Below the pieces are notes generated by a model. The model did not search any database, was not told the origin of the DNA, and saw nothing but the letters and a program-made list of their open reading frames with translations. From Typha latifolia (Eukaryota; Streptophyta; Magnoliopsida; Poales; Typhaceae), in NCBI GenBank assembly GCA_019914945.1, contig CM034106.1, forward strand, positions 9,796,001-9,860,000: a stretch of 64,000 nucleotides of DNA, written 5' to 3'. The position numbers and the translations under genes were made by a program. Numbering within the stretch: the first letter of the stretch is position 1; every line of letters starts with the position of its first letter. Shown in pieces: positions 62,663-64,000 of the stretch.

Positions 62663-63775
62663 ATTCCTCCTCTTCGGAGAACATAAATTTCATATTTATC
62701 CAAGCAACAGGAGCCACTTTTTAAATCTTTGCCACTGCAACAATCATGTATGCTCCATAAATTTCATGAGGTAGAACTAGATTGAAGAACATAATATACC
62801 AATACAACTAATTTGCGCGTAATGTCCATTTTCCTCCTCACTACATTGCTAGTAAGTAATAATCAACAAAAGGATCACAGTTATGCATTTAATCATATCT
62901 CATCTCACAAATTAAGCCATGTATTCCATGTGAGACCAACAGGCAAATAGAGAGGTTTCAGTAGTATGACAATCTATCCGTGCTGATCTCTCGGTTTCTG
63001 CAGCGATATATATTACCCCACTTTCTGAGCATTGACATTTCTAATAGCAAACCCTTGCACTCTGTTGAGCACCTTTGTCAACAAATTTGACACTATATAA
63101 TAAAGAAAAGAATATACAATTAAGGACATCTGATTGTAGGCATAAATGTAGTTTTTCTTTTTTTTAGTTCCAGTATGCTACTTGTTGCATGGCATTTGCT
63201 TCCTCACTTCAGCATTTATGATGCTTCTTCTAACTTCTAGGCACCATATCATTTTGCACTAGAACCGACCTTATAGAATTTCTTGGAGCAGGTCGAAATA
63301 CAAGAGTGCTAACAATATCAAAAGATAAATTATAGTTAGCTAAACATGAGTAACATCTTCTTATAGGCAACAGCAAAATCAAGTAGGGCAGGCAATAACT
63401 GACTTTACATGCCTTCTGCACCTAAAATTTATGCCTGACATAATAATTCAAATTGCAGACAAATTCAGCACATGGAAATACCTACTACTACAAGGGTTGA
63501 TACCGACATGGCCACGGCCAACACAAGTAAATAAAAAATAAAAAAATTGAAGATAAAAGTTTCAAGGGCCTCATCTGTGAAATTGGATCTTACAGGACAG
63601 TGCCCTTTTTTCGTTATTGGTGTATGCCAACAGTTGAGAGAAATATACATGTAAAAGAAGAACAACTCTCAAGAGTTCTTATCACCTATAGCTGGTCAGT
63701 ATCCTTCTAACCAGATCATTTAAATCATAATCCTTTTTGAGCCGCAACAACATCAAGTATGTCTTAGAATCAGAC
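62663..63775 (-). CDS. Possible exons of an unidentified minus-strand gene
   Basis: I do not recognise the gene. The best piece is 63686-63775: acceptor aacag, an open stretch reading SDSKTYLMLLRLKKDYDLND then LVRRILTSY, and donor AG|GTGATA. A second candidate starts near 63590 (acceptor cctgtaag) and reads SNFTDEALETF in matching phase (AG joined to A gives R), but then runs into a very hydrophobic tail and its end is unclear. A third, 62663-62742, reads GKDLKSGSCCLDKYEIYVLR and ends at a strong donor (ATAT|GTAAGTTG). Protein-like composition and splice signals support coding. Connection between the pieces is inference, and the gene would continue beyond the right edge. Confidence 0.35.
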
Positions 63776-64000
63776 CTGTTCCAGTAATTAGGAAAACAAA
63801 TTTTAATCAATCTATGAAGGGCCAATAAGACATTAACTGAAAAACATACATAAGAAATGCAGAAAAATAATTACTAGAAGTGATTTTGAAAGATTGCAAA
63901 TTAGTAACAACATTTTCAAAATAACTATATTTTTGGTGACCAGAAAGTGCATGCAAAATGGAAGAACTTATATTAAAAGATCACTGACAAAACAATAACC

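Noticed and set aside
1..64000. tRNA, rRNA or conserved microRNA genes
   Set aside because: I scanned for the tRNA T-arm pattern (GGTTCGA-type) and for common conserved plant microRNA sequences from memory and found no convincing case. A covariance-model scan would be needed to exclude them.

Overview
This window is nuclear DNA from a flowering plant. It holds intron-rich genes for plant-specific or plant-type proteins (Dof, AP2/ERF, DUF1218, CPL-type phosphatase, polyol transporter), AT-rich introns and spacers, a decayed Ty3/gypsy element and small MITE-like repeats. GC-rich first exons (AP2/ERF, WD40, DUF1218, transporter) next to AT-rich introns lean towards a non-grass monocot. That placement is inference only. 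All exon models below were made by hand from splice sites, reading-phase continuity and family motifs; no alignment was run.

Left part (1-20.5 kb). NRPA2, the second-largest RNA polymerase I subunit, is on the minus strand and runs off the left edge. Its first intron looks like a U12-type AT-AC intron, and a broken gypsy element sits in its third intron. Next on the minus strand is HBS1, a ten-exon translational GTPase for ribosome rescue with a RanBP2 zinc finger. A DUF1218 four-helix membrane protein gene lies on the plus strand, head to head with HBS1.

Middle (20.5-41 kb). A DREB-type AP2/ERF gene without introns is isolated by gene-poor, AT-rich DNA carrying MITE-like and other repeats. 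It is followed by a seven-exon WD40 gene (WDR44-like) and, convergent with it, a two-exon Dof transcription factor gene whose leader holds a 45-codon upstream ORF.

Right part (41-64 kb). A CPL1/2-type RNA polymerase II CTD phosphatase gene (minus, apparently without the usual C-terminal dsRNA-binding domains) is divergent from a LanC-like gene (plus). Then come an epoxide hydrolase gene (plus), a GT32-type glycosyltransferase gene (minus), a second epoxide hydrolase gene (minus, same exon pattern), a polyol/monosaccharide transporter gene (minus) and a decayed tandem copy of that transporter. Short exon-like pieces near the right edge suggest one more minus-strand gene that I cannot identify.

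There is no operon-like logic: these are mostly unrelated housekeeping and regulatory genes. I found no CRISPR array, rRNA or tRNA gene. The most unusual points are the AT-AC intron of NRPA2, the CPL gene that stops before its dsRNA-binding domains, the GC-AG intron in one epoxide hydrolase copy, the Dof upstream ORF and a roughly 190-bp repeat family present twice.
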